A stretch of DNA of 39,802 nt, taken from NCBI GenBank assembly GCA_018883025.1, contig VEQW01000003.1:1-39802 (forward strand), written 5' to 3'. The DNA is from Solirubrobacterales bacterium. Lineage in GTDB: Bacteria; Actinomycetota; Thermoleophilia; Solirubrobacterales; 70-9. The stretch's first letter is position 1; the number at the start of each line of letters is the position of its first letter. The notes beneath the pieces are model-generated. The model was given only the letters and a program-made list of their open reading frames with translations, was not told the origin of the DNA and ran no database searches. Below are positions 10,773 to 20,768 of this stretch, piece after piece. Both the position numbers and the translations under genes were made by a program.

Positions 10773-13392
10773 GACCCAGCCCAACCGGATCACCCTGACC
10801 ATCGACGGTCGCGAGATCGAGGCAGACGAGGGCACGATGCTGGTCGACGCGGCCCGCGAGGGCGATGTCGAGATCCCGGTCTTCTGTTATGAGCCCAAGC
10901 TCGGCGAGCCGGTCGGGGCCTGCCGGATGTGCCTGGTCGAGATAGAAGGGATCCCGAAGCTCCAGACTTCCTGCTCGACCCCGGTTCGTGACGGGATGGT
11001 CGTCCACACCCGGACCGACCAGGTCAAGGAGGCCCAGGAATCGGTGGTCGAGTTCCTCCTGGTCAACCACCCGCTCGACTGTCCGGTCTGCGACAAGGGG
11101 GGCGAGTGCCCGCTCCAGGACATCTCGATGGGGTGGGGCCCGGACCGAAACCGGATGGTCGACCAGAAGCGGCATTTCGAGAAGCCGGTGCCGCTCTCGC
11201 CGCTGGTCGCGATCGACCGCGAGCGGTGCATCCTCTGTTACCGGTGCGTCCGGTTCAGCCAGGAGGTCTCGGAGGACGAACAGCTCCAGCTGCTCGAGCG
11301 CGGGGACGCCACCTTCGTGGGGACCTTCGACGACCGGCCGTACATCGCTCCCTTCCAGGGGAACATCACCGAGCTCTGCCCGGTCGGGGCGCTCACCTCC
11401 TACACCTACCGTTTCCGGGCCCGGCCCTGGGACATCGAGCAGGGCGGTTCGGTCTGCACCCTCTGCCCGAGCCAGTGCAACGTCAGCTTTACGGTGCGGG
11501 ACGAGCAGGTCGCCCGGGTCCTCGCCCGTGACAACCCCGAAGTCGACGACGGCTGGCTCTGCGACAAGGGCCGCTACGCCTTCCAGGCGATGTATGCCGA
11601 CGACCGGGTACTCGGACCGGAGGTCACCTCCGACGGCCACTCGACCCCGGCCTCCTGGCAGGAGGCCGAGGAGACGGCGGCCGAAGGTCTCGCGAGCGCC
11701 GGTTCGAGGACGGCCATCCTGGTCGGCGATGCATCGAACGAAGAGGGCTACCTCCTCCAGCGCATCCTCCGCCAGGCACTCGGCTCGGGGGACATCGATT
11801 CCAGGCGTGGGCCAGGTGTCGATGGCGACGCGGCCCTCAAGCTGGCCGACCCGGCGATCTCCGCGCAGACGTCCGACATCGACACGGCAGACCTGGTGAT
11901 CGTGGTCGGTACCGACCCGATCCAGTCGGCCCCTTCGTTCGACCTGCGGGTGAGGAAGGCGGTCCGGCGAAACGGAACGGCCCTGGCCGTGGCGAGCGAC
12001 CGCCCCGGCGCACTCGAGGGAGGGGCGACCGAGGTCGTGCGATTCCCCCCGGGAGGCGCCCCGGCTTTCCTCGAAGAGCTCGCCGGAAAGGTGAAGCGCG
12101 GCCGGGCGAAGACCGGCCTGGCCGGGCTGATCGCGGACTCCGAGCAGACGGTGATCGTCTGGGGCGAGCGAATCGTCCAGGGCGCGGGTGGTAGAGCCGC
12201 CGTCGAAGCGCTGGTCGAACTGTCCGAGGCTGCCGGGCTGGCCGACCAGGAAGGCTCCGGACTGATCGGGATACCCGACAACGCGAACGGTCGTGGACTG
12301 CGTGAGGTCGGCTGCCTGCCCGATGCCGGCCCGGGCCTCTCACCGACCGGACCCGGCCGCGATGCCGGGGCGATCAGGGAGGGCCTCGAGTCGGGCGAGC
12401 TGGAGGCAGTCGTCCTGTTCGGGGTCGACCCGATCCGGGACCTGCCGGATCCCGAAGGATGGCGAAGGGCACTCGAGGCGGCCGGTCACGTAGTCGCCTT
12501 CTCGCTTGCCCGTAACGAGTCGACCGAGTTCGCCGACGTACTCCTGCCGCTCGAAAGCCACGCCGAGAAGGACGGGACGGTCACCCACCCCGATGGCCGG
12601 ATCCAGCGGGTCCGTCCGTCGGCCCGGCGCCCGGGTGAGGTCCGCCCGGTCTGGCAGGTACTGACCGAGCTTGCGGCGATGCTCGGATCCAGCACCGGGA
12701 TCACTTCGACTCCCGAGGCGCTCGAGGCCGTCGCCTCGGCAGTTCCCTTCTACGCGGGCCTGACCGACTCCGAGATCGGCGGCCGTGGCGTCCGCTGGCA
12801 GGAGCGTCCCGCCGCCAAGGACCTCGGCACCCCATCCCCGGACCTCACCCTCTACGCCACCGCCCCCGGCCCCTTCTCCCCACTTGGCTCTGGAGCAGCG
12901 GGATTGGAGGCCGACGAGGCATCCGTGTTGGAGCCAGCTTCAGGGGTCGGGAGGTCGCACACCGATTCCTCCGGCGGGACTACGCCTCCGTCCTCGGTAT
13001 CCGACCTCCCGACCCCGAAAGACGGTCAACTTCTCCTGGGCACCTACCCCAACCTCTGGGCCGACCAGGTGGTCGAGTCGAGCCCCGCCCTCCGCTTCCT
13101 GGTCCCGGCCCAGCGCCTCGAGATCTCCGGCCCTGACGCGACCCGCCTCGGCCTCTCGACCGGTGACGAGGTCTCGGTCCGTTCCGGCGAGGAGTCGGTC
13201 AACGCCCGGGTCGCCGTCCGGGCGGCGATGCCCGAGGGGGCCTGCTTCCTGATCGAGGGCACTCCGGCCGACAACGGGAACAGGGTCGCGGGCGAGGACG
13301 GCGGACCCACCCTGGTCGAGATCGGGCCACCCGAGGTGCGGCTCGAGCTGGTCACCTCAGGCGGGGGACCCGAGGGGGACGAGGCCGCGTGA
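10765..13392 (+). CDS. nuoG: NADH-quinone oxidoreductase subunit G with an internal low-complexity segment
   Basis: [2Fe-2S] ferredoxin domain (CRMCLVEIEG, CPVCDKGGECPLQD), molybdopterin oxidoreductase domain, C-terminal molydop-binding domain. Confidence 0.95.
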   Translation: MPRTQPNRITLTIDGREIEADEGTMLVDAAREGDVEIPVFCYEPKLGEPVGACRMCLVEIEGIPKLQTSCSTPVRDGMVVHTRTDQVKEAQESVVEFLLVNHPLDCPVCDKGGECPLQDISMGWGPDRNRMVDQKRHFEKPVPLSPLVAIDRERCILCYRCVRFSQEVSEDEQLQLLERGDATFVGTFDDRPYIAPFQGNITELCPVGALTSYTYRFRARPWDIEQGGSVCTLCPSQCNVSFTVRDEQVARVLARDNPEVDDGWLCDKGRYAFQAMYADDRVLGPEVTSDGHSTPASWQEAEETAAEGLASAGSRTAILVGDASNEEGYLLQRILRQALGSGDIDSRRGPGVDGDAALKLADPAISAQTSDIDTADLVIVVGTDPIQSAPSFDLRVRKAVRRNGTALAVASDRPGALEGGATEVVRFPPGGAPAFLEELAGKVKRGRAKTGLAGLIADSEQTVIVWGERIVQGAGGRAAVEALVELSEAAGLADQEGSGLIGIPDNANGRGLREVGCLPDAGPGLSPTGPGRDAGAIREGLESGELEAVVLFGVDPIRDLPDPEGWRRALEAAGHVVAFSLARNESTEFADVLLPLESHAEKDGTVTHPDGRIQRVRPSARRPGEVRPVWQVLTELAAMLGSSTGITSTPEALEAVASAVPFYAGLTDSEIGGRGVRWQERPAAKDLGTPSPDLTLYATAPGPFSPLGSGAAGLEADEASVLEPASGVGRSHTDSSGGTTPPSSVSDLPTPKDGQLLLGTYPNLWADQVVESSPALRFLVPAQRLEISGPDATRLGLSTGDEVSVRSGEESVNARVAVRAAMPEGACFLIEGTPADNGNRVAGEDGGPTLVEIGPPEVRLELVTSGGGPEGDEAA
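12943..13016. repeat. 23-nt inverted repeat (21/23 matches, 15 contiguous) inside nuoG
   Basis: GGGGTCGGGAGGTCGCACACCGA (12943-12965) versus reverse complement of 12994-13016 (GGGGTCGGGAGGTCGGATACCGA). Confidence 0.85.
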
Positions 13393-14396
13393 TTCCGGCC
13401 CTGCCGATCGCCGACACCAACTTCGTCGATGCGACCTGGATCCTGATCCTCAAGTCGCTCGTGATCTTCGTCGTCATCCTCAGCGTGGTCCCGGTCGTGC
13501 TCCTTGCTGAACGCAAACTGCTCGGGCGGTTCCAGAACCGTTACGGCCCCAACCGGGTCGGGCCGTACGGGTCCCTCCAGCCGCTAGCCGACGTCGGCAA
13601 GCTCCTCTCGAAGCAGGGCTTCCGCCCGACCGGGGCGGTGCCGGGCCTCTACGAGGTCGCCCCGGCCCTGACCATCCTGGCCGCGGTGTTGACCCTGGCG
13701 ATCCTTCCCTTCGGTGACGTTCAGGGCGGGGTCGGCCTCTACGGGATCGACGTCCCGATCGGGATCCTCTACTTCTTCGCCTTCGGGGCACTCGCCTTCT
13801 ACGGCCTCCTGCTGGGCGGCTGGGCCTCTGGTTCGAAGTACAGCTTCCTCGGGGCGATGCGCTCGGCGGCCCAGCTGATCTCCTACGAGATGGCGATGGG
13901 TCTCTCGCTGCTCGGGGTCGTGCTGATGGCCGGTTCGCTCTCGCTGGTCGAGATCGTCAAGGCGCAGGGCGAGATCTGGTTCATCGTCCCCCAGATCGTC
14001 GGGTTCCTGATCTTCATGGTCGCCGGTTTCGCCGAGACCAACCGGGCTCCGTTCGACCTCCCCGAGGCCGACGCCGAGCTGGTCGCCGGTTATTCGACCG
14101 AGTACGGGGGGATGCGGTTCGGTTCGTACTTCTTCGCCGAGTACATGGAGATCCTGATCATCTCGGGGATCGCCTCGACGATGTTCCTCGGGGGCTGGAT
14201 GGGCCCCGGACCCTCCTGGCTAGACCCGATCTGGATGCTGGCCAAGATGCTCGCGATCACCTTCATCTTCATCTGGATCCGGGCCACCCTGCCCCGGTTC
14301 CGTTACGACCAGCTGATGAGCTTCGGCTGGAAGGTGCTGATCCCCCTGGCCACTCTGAACGTGCTGGTGACGGCCGTCCTGGTGGTGGTCTGGTGA
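13389..14396 (+). CDS. nuoH: NADH-quinone oxidoreductase subunit H
   Basis: [72 protein letters not shown]. Confidence 0.97.
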   Translation: MIPALPIADTNFVDATWILILKSLVIFVVILSVVPVVLLAERKLLGRFQNRYGPNRVGPYGSLQPLADVGKLLSKQGFRPTGAVPGLYEVAPALTILAAVLTLAILPFGDVQGGVGLYGIDVPIGILYFFAFGALAFYGLLLGGWASGSKYSFLGAMRSAAQLISYEMAMGLSLLGVVLMAGSLSLVEIVKAQGEIWFIVPQIVGFLIFMVAGFAETNRAPFDLPEADAELVAGYSTEYGGMRFGSYFFAEYMEILIISGIASTMFLGGWMGPGPSWLDPIWMLAKMLAITFIFIWIRATLPRFRYDQLMSFGWKVLIPLATLNVLVTAVLVVVW

Positions 14397-14923
14397 GCGT
14401 CCGGCCGGAGGAGATCACGGTCGTCCCCCGCGGTCCGGAACCCGGGGGCAAGGGCGGCGCCTACCGGGCCTTCGGCGAGACCCTCCGGGGCCTGAGGACG
14501 ACGATGTCCCAGATGTTCACCAAGCCGGTGACGATCCAGTACCCGGAGGAGAAGACCCCGGTCTACCCGCGCTTCAGGGGCCGTCACCGGCTCCACCGGT
14601 TCGAGGACACCGGCCTCGAGAAGTGCGTCGGCTGCTCGCTCTGCGCGGCGGCCTGTCCGGCCCAGTGCATCCGGGTGGTTGCTGCCGAGAACGATCCGGA
14701 GAACCGGGTTTCGGCCGGCGAGCGCTACGCCGCTGTCTACGAGATCAACCTCGCCCGCTGCATCTTCTGCGGCTACTGCGAGCTCGCCTGCCCGTTCGAT
14801 GCGATCACGATGGGTCACGACTACGAGATGGCCGACTACAACCGGTCGGACCTGATCTTCACCAAGGAGATGCTGCTCGCCGAGCCGATCGAGCGGGCAC
14901 CGCTGAGGCGCGAGGGCGAGTAG
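14393..14923 (+). CDS. nuoI: NADH-quinone oxidoreductase subunit I
   Basis: Two 4Fe-4S clusters: [15 protein letters not shown] and [16 protein letters not shown]. Confidence 0.96.
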   Translation: MSVRPEEITVVPRGPEPGGKGGAYRAFGETLRGLRTTMSQMFTKPVTIQYPEEKTPVYPRFRGRHRLHRFEDTGLEKCVGCSLCAAACPAQCIRVVAAENDPENRVSAGERYAAVYEINLARCIFCGYCELACPFDAITMGHDYEMADYNRSDLIFTKEMLLAEPIERAPLRREGE

Positions 14924-15450
14924 TGGTCGAGATCGCCTTCTTCGCCGGTGCGGCGGGCGCGATCGGAGGCGCCCTGGCGGTCGTACTCCTGAAGAACCCC
15001 TTCTACAGCGTGCTCGCCCTGGTCGTGCACCTGGTCTTCCTCGCCGGAATCTTCCTGCTCTTGCGGGCGCAGTTCCTGGCTGCGGCCCAGATCGTGGTCT
15101 ACGCCGGGGCGGTGATGGTGATCTACGTGTTCGTCGCCGCTTACGTAGGGGGGATCGAGGAGCCGGCCTTCGATGCCCATCCGCGGCTTCGGATCTTCGG
15201 CCCGATCGTCGCGGCCGCCCTGTTCATCGAGATCTCGATTGCGGTGGCCGGATCGGCCCTGGTCGGAATCGGTACCGAGGGCCCGCAGGACATCCCCGAT
15301 GACTTCGGCACCCCGGCGGCAGTCGGCCGGATGCTCCTCGACGACTTCCTGATCGCCTTCGAGGCGGCCTCGATATTGCTCTTGCTCGCCGCCGTGGCGG
15401 CGATAGTCCTGGCCGGTCGACGGGGATCCCAGACCCAGGAGGGCACTTAG
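14923..15450 (+). CDS. nuoJ: NADH-quinone oxidoreductase subunit J
   Basis: KNPFYSVLALVVHLVFLAGIFLLLRAQFLAAAQIVVYAGAVMVIYVFVAAYVG. Start set to GTG 14923, overlapping the nuoI stop; in frame with the longer 14623 ORF. Confidence 0.93.
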   Translation: MVEIAFFAGAAGAIGGALAVVLLKNPFYSVLALVVHLVFLAGIFLLLRAQFLAAAQIVVYAGAVMVIYVFVAAYVGGIEEPAFDAHPRLRIFGPIVAAALFIEISIAVAGSALVGIGTEGPQDIPDDFGTPAAVGRMLLDDFLIAFEAASILLLLAAVAAIVLAGRRGSQTQEGT

Positions 15451-15455
15451 GGACG

Positions 15456-15755
15456 ATGTCGATCGAGTGGTACCTCGTCCTCGCTGCCCTGCTCTTCGCG
15501 ATCGGGGCAGGCGGAATCCTCGTCCGCAGGAACCCGGTGGTGATCCTCCTCTGCCTCGAACTGATGCTGAGCGCAGGGGCATTGGCGATCCTCTCCTTCA
15601 GCCGGATGCTCGGCGACGGTGACGGCCAGGTCTTCGTCCTGATCGTCCTTGTCGTGGCCGCCTGCGAGGTCGTGGTCGGTCTGGGGCTCGTCGTGGCGAT
15701 GTTCCGCCGCCGGATACCGCTAGACGTGGACGAGACCACGGAGCTCCGCGGATGA
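15456..15755 (+). CDS. nuoK: NADH-quinone oxidoreductase subunit K
   Basis: 99 aa; LFAIGAGGILVRRNPVVILLCLELMLSAGALAILSFS...VFVLIVLVVAACEVVVGLGLVVAMFRR. Confidence 0.95.
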   Translation: MSIEWYLVLAALLFAIGAGGILVRRNPVVILLCLELMLSAGALAILSFSRMLGDGDGQVFVLIVLVVAACEVVVGLGLVVAMFRRRIPLDVDETTELRG

Positions 15756-17761
15756 CCACAGCTTCGTGGGCGTGGCTCGTCCTGCTCTTTCCCCTGCTCG
15801 GCTCGATGGTGATCGCCTTCGGCTTCCGCAGGCTCCCGGACCGGACGGCCGGGATCATCGGTTCGACCGCGATCGGCCTCGCCTTCATCGCCGGTATCGG
15901 CACCCTGCTCGGCCTGCTCTCGGAACCGAGTGAATCCCGCCACGTTGCCTCGTCGCTCTGGGAGTACGCCGGAGTGGGGGATCTCCGGGTCGATCTGGGG
16001 ATCTTCGTCGACCCGCTGGCCGTGTTCATGGTCCTCGTGGTCACCGGGGTCTCCTTCCTGATCCACGTCTACTCGACCGCCTACATGGAGTCGGACCAGG
16101 GATACAGCCGGTTCTTCTCCTACCTCAACTTCTTCGTCTTCTCGATGCTCCTGCTCGTTCTGGCCGGCAACTTCGTTCTCCTGATCATCGGCTGGGCCTT
16201 CGTCGGGTTCGCCTCGTATGCCCTGATCAGCTTCTGGTACCGGAGGACCACGGCCACCGCGGCCGGGATGAAGGCATTCGTGATCAACGTGGTCGGCGAC
16301 ATCGGGCTCGTGCTCGCGGCGATCCTGATCTTCCGGGAACTCGGTGTTCTCGACTACGAGGCCGTCTTCGACGCTGCGCCAAAGGTGTTCTCGACCGACC
16401 AGTGGACGGTCGTCGCGATCTGCCTGCTGCTCCTGGTCGGGGCGTTCGCCAAGTCGGCCCAGCTGCCGTTCCATACCTGGCTGGCCGATGCGATGGAGGG
16501 TCCGACGCCGGTCTCCTCCCTTATCCACGCCGCGACGATGGTCACTGCCGGTGTCTACCTCGTCGCCCGCACCTGGCCCCTCTTCGAGCTCGCCCCGGCA
16601 GCGGCCAACGTGGCGGCGATCGTCGGTGTGGTGACCCTGCTGGTCGCCGGGACGATCGCCCTCGTCGTCACCGACCTGAAGCGGATCATCGCCTACTCGA
16701 CGATGAGCCAGATCGGCTACATGTTCCTCGCGGTCGGGATCGGTGCCTACTCGGCCGGGATGTTCCACCTGATGACCCACGCCTTCTTCAAGGCGCTCCT
16801 CTTCATGGCGGCCGGATCGATCATCGCGGTGATGGCCAACGACCAGAACATCGATCGGATGAGGGGGCTGGGCAAGGCACTCCCGTTCACCGCCGCGATG
16901 CTGGTGATCGGCTCGCTGGCCCTGTCTGGGTTCCCGTTCACCTCGGGCTGGTTCTCCAAGGACGAGATCCTCGACTTCGCCCTCTACCGGGGCGGCTGGT
17001 ACACGATCCTCGCGATCGCCGGCTACGTAGGGGCGTTCATGACCGCCCTCTACGCCTTCCGGATCGTCTTCCGGATCCTGCCGGGCAGACCATGCCCTGA
17101 GGCAGAGGAGCTGATCGAGACCGGCCACGTGGCCCACGGCGAAGCGGTCAACCCCGCCAACGGCCAGCCAGAGGACTACGAGGTCGGCTACCCCGGAAAA
17201 GAGCACCACATCGCCGAGCAGTCCCCGGGTATGCGGTTCGGGATGCTGCCCCTCGGGGTGCTCGCCCTGATCGCCGGCTTCCTCCAGGTGCCGGGGGTGA
17301 CCGAGGTGGTGACCAAGTTCCTCGAGCCGACATTCGAGGGCTCGAGCCTGGCCGCGATCCACCCTCCGGTGAGCAAGGCGTGGCTCGGGCTCCTGAACGG
17401 TGGCGTGATCGCCGTGGTCGGGATCGCCTTCGCCTGGGTCTTCTGGGTCAGGCGTCCGGCGATTCCCGGCTCCCTCCGGCAGAAGTTCCACCCGCTCTAC
17501 GAGCTGTTCGTCCACAAGTGGTACTTCGATGAGCTGATCCACGCGGTGATCGTCCGCCCGGTGCTCGCCTTCGGCGACTTCTGCAACCGGGTGGTGGAGC
17601 CCTTCGTGGTCGGCGGGATCGTCACCGGGACGACCAGCCTGGTCCGCTCGGCCGGGGCGCTGGTCCGGGACCTCCAGAGCGGGATGATCCGGGCCTATGC
17701 CAGCCTGATGGTGGTCGGGGCGATCGCGGTCGTTCTCTTCCTGTTGTTGAGGGGGGGCTGA
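15752..17761 (+). CDS. nuoL: NADH-quinone oxidoreductase subunit L
   Basis: VYSTAYMESDQGYSRFFSYLNFFVFSMLLLVLAGN, SAQLPFHTWLADAMEGPTPVSSLIHAATMVTAGVYLVAR. Confidence 0.97.
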   Translation: MTTASWAWLVLLFPLLGSMVIAFGFRRLPDRTAGIIGSTAIGLAFIAGIGTLLGLLSEPSESRHVASSLWEYAGVGDLRVDLGIFVDPLAVFMVLVVTGVSFLIHVYSTAYMESDQGYSRFFSYLNFFVFSMLLLVLAGNFVLLIIGWAFVGFASYALISFWYRRTTATAAGMKAFVINVVGDIGLVLAAILIFRELGVLDYEAVFDAAPKVFSTDQWTVVAICLLLLVGAFAKSAQLPFHTWLADAMEGPTPVSSLIHAATMVTAGVYLVARTWPLFELAPAAANVAAIVGVVTLLVAGTIALVVTDLKRIIAYSTMSQIGYMFLAVGIGAYSAGMFHLMTHAFFKALLFMAAGSIIAVMANDQNIDRMRGLGKALPFTAAMLVIGSLALSGFPFTSGWFSKDEILDFALYRGGWYTILAIAGYVGAFMTALYAFRIVFRILPGRPCPEAEELIETGHVAHGEAVNPANGQPEDYEVGYPGKEHHIAEQSPGMRFGMLPLGVLALIAGFLQVPGVTEVVTKFLEPTFEGSSLAAIHPPVSKAWLGLLNGGVIAVVGIAFAWVFWVRRPAIPGSLRQKFHPLYELFVHKWYFDELIHAVIVRPVLAFGDFCNRVVEPFVVGGIVTGTTSLVRSAGALVRDLQSGMIRAYASLMVVGAIAVVLFLLLRGG

Positions 17762-19239
17762 TGCTCTCGATCCTCCTCTGGTTGCCGCTCGTCTTCGGGA
17801 TCGTCGCCCTGCTCGTTCCCGCCGCGCGGGCCTGGGTCCCGGCCCTCGCCGGGACTGCGCTCACCCTGGTCCTCGCCGCGGTGGTCGCGGTCGGGTTCGA
17901 CCCGGGCGATCCAGGCCGCTACGCCGAGTCCGTCTCCTGGATCCCCGAGCTCGGAATCTCCTACTCGCTCGCGATCGATGGACTCTCGGTCTTCCTGGTG
18001 CTGCTGACCGCGCTCGCCTGGGTACCGGCCGTCGCCTTCGCTGCATCGCGGAATGCGGGGGACGGGAGGGAGCGGCTCTTCTACTTCATGCTGCTGCTCG
18101 GCGAGACGGCCACCCTCGGGGCCTTCCTCGCCTCGGACCTGATCCTCTTCGTCCTCTTCTTCGATCTGATGATCGTCCCGTTCTACTTCCTGTTCGGTCT
18201 ATGGGGACGGACCCGGGACGGGGCGACTGCCGGCGGGGCGACGACGAAGATGATCATCTACACGCTGGTCGGCTCGCTGCTGATGCTGGTCGCCGCGGTC
18301 GCGGTCGGGTTCTCGGCCGAGGAGGTCTCCGGCAAGCCGATCTCCTACTCGATCCCCGAGCTGATCGCGAGGGGGATAGGCGAGTCCGACCAGTACTGGC
18401 TGTTCTGGCTCTTCGCGCTCGCCTTCTTCATCAAGATGCCGCTCTTCCCGTTCAACGGCTGGATGCCCGATGCCTACCGGGTGGCCCCGCTTCCGGCCCT
18501 GGCCGTCTTCTCGGCTGTGCTCTCCAAGGTCGGCGCCTACGGTTTCCTCCGGGTCGTCCTGCCGGTGATGCCGGATGCGGCCGAGCTGTTCCAGACGGCG
18601 ATCCTGATCTTCGCGGTGGTCTCGATCATCTACGGCTCGGCGATCGCCTTCACCAAGATCGACCTGAGGATGATCATCGGCTTCTCCTCGGTCGCCCAGC
18701 TCGGCTTCATCACCCTGGGAATCTTCGCCCTCGATGAGACCGGTGCCAACGGCGCCCTCTTCCAGATGATCAACCACGGCCTGGTCGTGGTCCCGGCGAT
18801 CCTGATCGTCGGACTTATCGCCGAGCGGACCGGGTCGGAAGACCTCGGACCGATGGGTGGCCTGGCCAAGAACGCGCCCATCTTCGCGGTGATCTTCCTG
18901 ATCGTGACGATGGCCACCCTCGCGATTCCCGGCTCCCCCAACTTCATCGGCGAGTTCCTGATCCTCAACGGCACCTTCCAGGTCAGCGTCGCGATCGCGA
19001 TCGTTGCCTCGGTCGGGGTGGCGCTGGCCGCCTACTACGCGTTGAGGATGTACCAGCGGACGATGCAGAACCCGCTGCCGCCCGGATCGGACTCGCGTGA
19101 GATCTCGCTCCGGGATGCCCTGATCATCGTCCCGATGGTGCTGGTCCTGGTGATCCTCGCCTTCGCCCCCCAGATCGTCCTCGGGGAGACCGGGGACGCG
19201 GTCTCGGCCGTGGTCGAGAAGGTGGGTCAGCTCGGTTGA
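17761..19239 (+). CDS. nuoM: NADH-quinone oxidoreductase subunit M
   Basis: ISYSLAIDGLSVFLVLLTAL, KMPLFPFNGWMPDAYRVAPLPALAVFSAVLSKVGAYGFLR. Confidence 0.96.
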   Translation: MLSILLWLPLVFGIVALLVPAARAWVPALAGTALTLVLAAVVAVGFDPGDPGRYAESVSWIPELGISYSLAIDGLSVFLVLLTALAWVPAVAFAASRNAGDGRERLFYFMLLLGETATLGAFLASDLILFVLFFDLMIVPFYFLFGLWGRTRDGATAGGATTKMIIYTLVGSLLMLVAAVAVGFSAEEVSGKPISYSIPELIARGIGESDQYWLFWLFALAFFIKMPLFPFNGWMPDAYRVAPLPALAVFSAVLSKVGAYGFLRVVLPVMPDAAELFQTAILIFAVVSIIYGSAIAFTKIDLRMIIGFSSVAQLGFITLGIFALDETGANGALFQMINHGLVVVPAILIVGLIAERTGSEDLGPMGGLAKNAPIFAVIFLIVTMATLAIPGSPNFIGEFLILNGTFQVSVAIAIVASVGVALAAYYALRMYQRTMQNPLPPGSDSREISLRDALIIVPMVLVLVILAFAPQIVLGETGDAVSAVVEKVGQLG

Positions 19240-20708
19240 CCTTCCAGCCCCCGGAGATCGACTACTGGGCACTCTCCCCGGTCATCGCCCTGGTCTTCGG
19301 ACTCGCCCTGACCGTGGTCCTCGCGGTGGCCGGACGCCTCGCCCGGATCGCCCCCGCCGCCGCGATCCTCAGCATGGTCGTGGCCGGTGGCCTGCTGATC
19401 GGCCAGTGGGGCGAATCGAAGGACGTGATCGGAGGAACCCTGGAGCTCGATGGACTCTCGATCACCTTCTCGCTGCTGATCCTCCTGGCCGGGATCGTCG
19501 CCGTGCTCTTCTCGCTCGGCGATCCCGCCGCGAGGGAGGCGGGGCGCCCGGACTTCCTTGCCCTGCTGCTCGGCTCGGTGCTGGGCATGGTCCTCCTGAC
19601 CCAGGCCAACAACCTGGTCACCTTCTTCATTGCCCTCGAGCTGTTCTCGATCCCCCTCTATGCCCTGTGCGGGACCGACCTGAGGAGGGAGGATTCGCTC
19701 GAATCGGGCCTCAAGTACCTGATCATCGGCTCACTCGGTTCGGCCACCCTGCTCTTCGGCATGGCCTTCGTCTACGGAGCTTCGGGAGCGACCGGGTTCG
19801 AGCAGATCGCCGATGGGCTTTCTTCCTCCGACCTGCTCGGCGACCCGATCATCCTGACCGGGGTCGGCCTGGTCACGGTCGGCCTCGCCTTCAAGGTCTC
19901 CCTGGCCCCTTTCCACCAGTGGACCCCGGACGTCTACCAGGGGGCACCGACCGCGGTCACGGCCTTCATGGCGGTCGCGACGAAGCTGGCCGGGTTCGCG
20001 GTCTTCGCCCGCTTCTTCCTGACGGCGCTCGAGCCGCTGGCCGACGAGTGGGACGTGATCCTCGCCGCGATCGCCGCGATCTCGATCGTGGTCGGGAACC
20101 TCGGGGCGATCTCCCAGGATTCGCTCAAACGGATGCTCGGTTACTCGGGGATCGCCCAGGCCGGTTACATGGTCGGGGGCATCGTGGTCGCGAGCACCGA
20201 GGGGGTGGAGGCCCTCTCCTTCTACCTGGCCGCCTACCTCGCGCTCAACCTCGGCACCTTCGCCGTCCTGGTCGTCAGGGAACAGCGCGACGGAAGCGAC
20301 GACTCGATCGAGTCACTGCGGGGGATCGGGCGCCGGGACCGAGCCCTGGCCTGGCCGATCACGATCGGGATGCTCGGCCTGATCGGTCTGCCCCCGACCG
20401 TCGGATTCCTCGGGAAGCTCTACCTGATCACCGCCCTGGTCGACGGGGGCTGGACCTGGCTCGGGATCCTGATCGTGCTCGGCTCGATGGCCTCGCTCGC
20501 CTACTACCTGAGGGTCGTCGGAACCGTCTGGTCGGGCGAGACCGAGAGCCCGGGCCACGCGCCCGGTCCTTCCTCCCGACTGCTCGGCCTGATCGTCGGT
20601 GTGGGAATCGTCTTCGCGGTGCTCTCGATCGGCTTCGGGATCCTGCCCGACCCGCTCTATGACTTCGCCGCCCAGGCGGGCGAGGCAATAGGTTCGCTGC
20701 CCGGGTGA
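19236..20708 (+). CDS. nuoN: NADH-quinone oxidoreductase subunit N
   Basis: ALELFSIPLYALCGTDLRREDSLESGLKYLIIGSLGSATLLFGMAFVYGASG, SLAPFHQWTPDVYQGAPTAVTAFMAVATKLAGFA. Confidence 0.96.
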   Translation: MTFQPPEIDYWALSPVIALVFGLALTVVLAVAGRLARIAPAAAILSMVVAGGLLIGQWGESKDVIGGTLELDGLSITFSLLILLAGIVAVLFSLGDPAAREAGRPDFLALLLGSVLGMVLLTQANNLVTFFIALELFSIPLYALCGTDLRREDSLESGLKYLIIGSLGSATLLFGMAFVYGASGATGFEQIADGLSSSDLLGDPIILTGVGLVTVGLAFKVSLAPFHQWTPDVYQGAPTAVTAFMAVATKLAGFAVFARFFLTALEPLADEWDVILAAIAAISIVVGNLGAISQDSLKRMLGYSGIAQAGYMVGGIVVASTEGVEALSFYLAAYLALNLGTFAVLVVREQRDGSDDSIESLRGIGRRDRALAWPITIGMLGLIGLPPTVGFLGKLYLITALVDGGWTWLGILIVLGSMASLAYYLRVVGTVWSGETESPGHAPGPSSRLLGLIVGVGIVFAVLSIGFGILPDPLYDFAAQAGEAIGSLPG

Positions 20709-20768
20709 TTCGGAGGCCCGACCCGTTCCGCGTTTACGGGGAGTCCGGGTGAAGGGGGAGGGAAGCCG

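Noticed and set aside
14623-14922. N-terminal part of the 275-aa ORF ending in nuoJ
   Set aside because: Overlaps nuoI out of frame; nuoJ starts at GTG 14923, overlapping the nuoI stop.
15224-17542. 772-aa minus-strand ORF antisense to nuoJ-nuoL
   Set aside because: Extremely D/H/E/R/G-rich with no recognisable fold; mirror of GC3-biased nuo genes.
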